From positions 422,912-486,911 of the forward strand of contig VWZL01004362.1 in assembly GCA_013396915.1 (NCBI GenBank): a stretch of 64,000 nt of DNA. The letters are read 5' to 3'. This DNA comes from Stercorarius parasiticus (taxonomy: Eukaryota > Chordata > Aves > Charadriiformes > Stercorariidae). Below are positions 59,165 through 64,000 of the stretch, piece after piece; position 1 is the stretch's first letter, and every line of letters starts with the position of its first letter. Below the pieces are notes generated by a model. That model ran no database searches, was not told the DNA's origin, and saw nothing but the letters and a program-made list of their open reading frames with translations. Both the position numbers and the translations under genes were made by a program.

Positions 59165-60917
59165 CTGCAAAACACCAATGCACATTACTGATTTTTTAAA
59201 ACCTCAAAAGGGCATTTGCATGTGGCTATCTATTATTTTCATTATATACTAACCATTAGTTTCTAAGGCTTGGTCACATTAAGGTGAATACATTTGTTAC
59301 TCATTGTACATTCACAGAGTTCAAGACAAGCCACACCACCACCATGACCTAATAATACCAGGTTTTAATGATAAGAACGAATACAGCCAAATAGCTTTCC
59401 CTGGAATAATATCCCAAGAGTATTCTAGGCATATCAGTTAGGTCAGATTCTTTACTTCCTCGCACTTTTATAATGAAGTGTTATACCATATCCCTACCAG
59501 AGCAGGTGACCCCAAAATGCTCCATAAGGAAAGGGCTCTTTAAGAAGGAAACTCAGATGCTTTGGCAAATAAAAAGACCATAAAATAATCTTTGTTTTGA
59601 TCAGAAAATATCATTTACTTAAATAGGCTCTCAGACAAGTCACTGCCAAAGAATATTACTTGTTGAATATTATTTGTTTGAACATTTGTTCAAAATGATG
59701 GACAGACCAGGCCAAATTCTTGCCCATGGTATCAACTTGGCTACCCTTAACAAGCAGAATAAATTCCAGCCTATACCATTACACGAAAAAGTGCTATATG
59801 CTTTGCAGACTTAGACAACTGCCCAAGTAACTATACGATGCTTCTCATAGACAACTACGAACTGTGCTGAAAGAATCCAAGATCTGCTTCAGATCTTTTA
59901 GATGACCCAGCACGGCAGATCTTCGGAGTTGAAGGTCTTAAAATGCATCACACGCAGCTCATCGCTTCTATGAGGTGTGACAGCATTTCAGTGAAAGCGG
60001 TAGTGGCAATAAGAAATCAGAAGAAAAGATGGCACTGATTTGCTAGCTAAAAATCTTTCACTACTATGGGCCAGGAAAAATAGTATTACAACTCTGTGCA
60101 ACAGCACTGTTGTTATTGTTATGCTTTCTCATAATATTAGCACTCAGATGCACTGAGGCATGTCCTTGTTATGGGATAACTGATGCACTATACAGGTAAA
60201 TGAGGTCACTGGCACAGCGTTTGCAGCCTAAAATCCCAAGCTGACAAATGCTTGTCTTTATGCATTCTGTGTAGTTCCAAATACTTTATTCACAACACGG
60301 TGTTTTTTTTTTTTCCTTTCAGCATCAAGGAATAAGAAAATGAGTAGGGTGAGTGGTGATGGAAACAGTCAATCAAGAATATAATGGCATACCTGCACAC
60401 TGCAATTTTACTGTTTTGAGTGTGTAATGAAGTTCCCTAACTGACTTGCCACTGGGCGTTAGTTGTTTTTGTGAAGATGCTGTGTCAACAGGTCTTGAGA
60501 AGACATGACACCTGTTTGTTTAGCTCTTGCACAGACCATTATTTTCTGCTAACTCCAGAACAGCATGCTTTAGTTATTATGAAAGTTATTATAAATCACT
60601 ACTCATAGTTTATGACAAATATCCCACTGGGGAAAAATCCTACAACTGATTGCACATGACCAAGCTCATCTAGATCCCTAAGCTAAAAAACAGATTTCAA
60701 AAGTATGCAAGTGATCTGCTAAGGCACATGGGACTTACGCGCATGGATTCTGGGACTTTTGTCACATTAATTACCTGTTGATGGTGCGCAATTAGTATAT
60801 TGCAATGATTAAAAATAATTTCAAAAAATCTAAACTATGGGTAAAAACACCCCACAAAATGTTAACATTAAATGGAAGGCTATTTTCACATTCTTTATGT
60901 ATATAGACAGGACTCAC
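59165..60917 (-). other. TXNRD1: TXNRD1 intron
   Basis: This is a 1.8-kb intron, GTGAGT donor to TTTTGCAG acceptor. It contains a T-run at about 60,302-60,314 and no recognised repeat family. Confidence 0.9.
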
Positions 60918-61010
60918 AGTATTGTATTCTCCTTCAATTATTTGGTTCCCTGTTGTGGACTTGGCTGTAACTTTCAATCTTCCAGGAGTTCCTTCCTCAA
61001 TCTGCTCAAC
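60918..61010 (-). CDS. TXNRD1: TXNRD1 coding exon: NADPH-domain strand segment
   Basis: This is a phase-0 exon of 93 bp (31 codons) bounded by a TTGTAG acceptor and a GTGAGT donor. It encodes [14 protein letters not shown], then [16 protein letters not shown]. This part of the NADPH domain varies among TXNRD paralogues, and here it resembles TXNRD1 (VEQIEAGTPGRL type), not TXNRD3 (VQQLEKGSPGKL type). The next residue, Val, comes from the following exon and restores the family's EYNTV junction. Confidence 0.95.
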
Positions 61011-63999
<2,989 letters not shown>

Positions 64000-64000
64000 A

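Overview
This is vertebrate nuclear DNA, almost certainly from a bird. The coding sequence is split by GT-AG introns, and several repeats are CR1 LINE fragments, one ending in the ATTCTATG-type 3' octamer. An 857-bp TG...CA repeat at 8,761-9,617 resembles an LTR-like interspersed repeat I know from many bird genomes. The species cannot be named from the sequence. Only one gene can be supported. The right third (46,438 to beyond 64,000, minus strand) holds the last eight coding exons of TXNRD1, the cytosolic selenoprotein thioredoxin reductase 1. The exons join in frame without a break to give about 319 residues: part of the NADPH-binding domain, the second part of the FAD domain and the C-terminal interface domain. 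They end in the redox tail Gly-Cys-Sec-Gly, where Sec is an in-frame TGA followed one codon later by TAA. A well-matched SECIS candidate, needed to read that TGA as selenocysteine, lies 264 nt further downstream. The first half of the gene lies beyond the right edge. Introns and exon flanks are otherwise ordinary; one intron contains a roughly 1-kb CR1 fragment. The left two thirds (1 to about 45,000) contain no protein-coding exon that I can recognise. From left to right there is a CpG-rich edge (1-650), a probable solo LTR with near-perfect 5-bp target duplications (8,756-9,622), a CR1 reverse-transcriptase fragment (13,585-14,530), a MIR-like SINE (17,240-17,440), short tandem duplications near 19 kb, and a compact CpG island at 21,150-21,660. 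That island has a TATA-like element, a textbook CTCF-type motif and G-quadruplex runs. Further right are ancient CR1 remnants (23.6 and 38.7 kb), a TA-rich microsatellite (41.0 kb), and a CR1 3' end (42.1 kb) beside a C-rich tract. In other vertebrates CHST11 follows TXNRD1 in the same direction, so this interval is probably the TXNRD1-CHST11 spacer and may hold regulatory DNA or non-coding RNA promoters. No CHST11 exon was found. I found no convincing previously undescribed system. The strongest biology is the selenocysteine recoding signal pair (TGA plus SECIS). The most useful leads in the non-coding part are the two CpG-rich regions.
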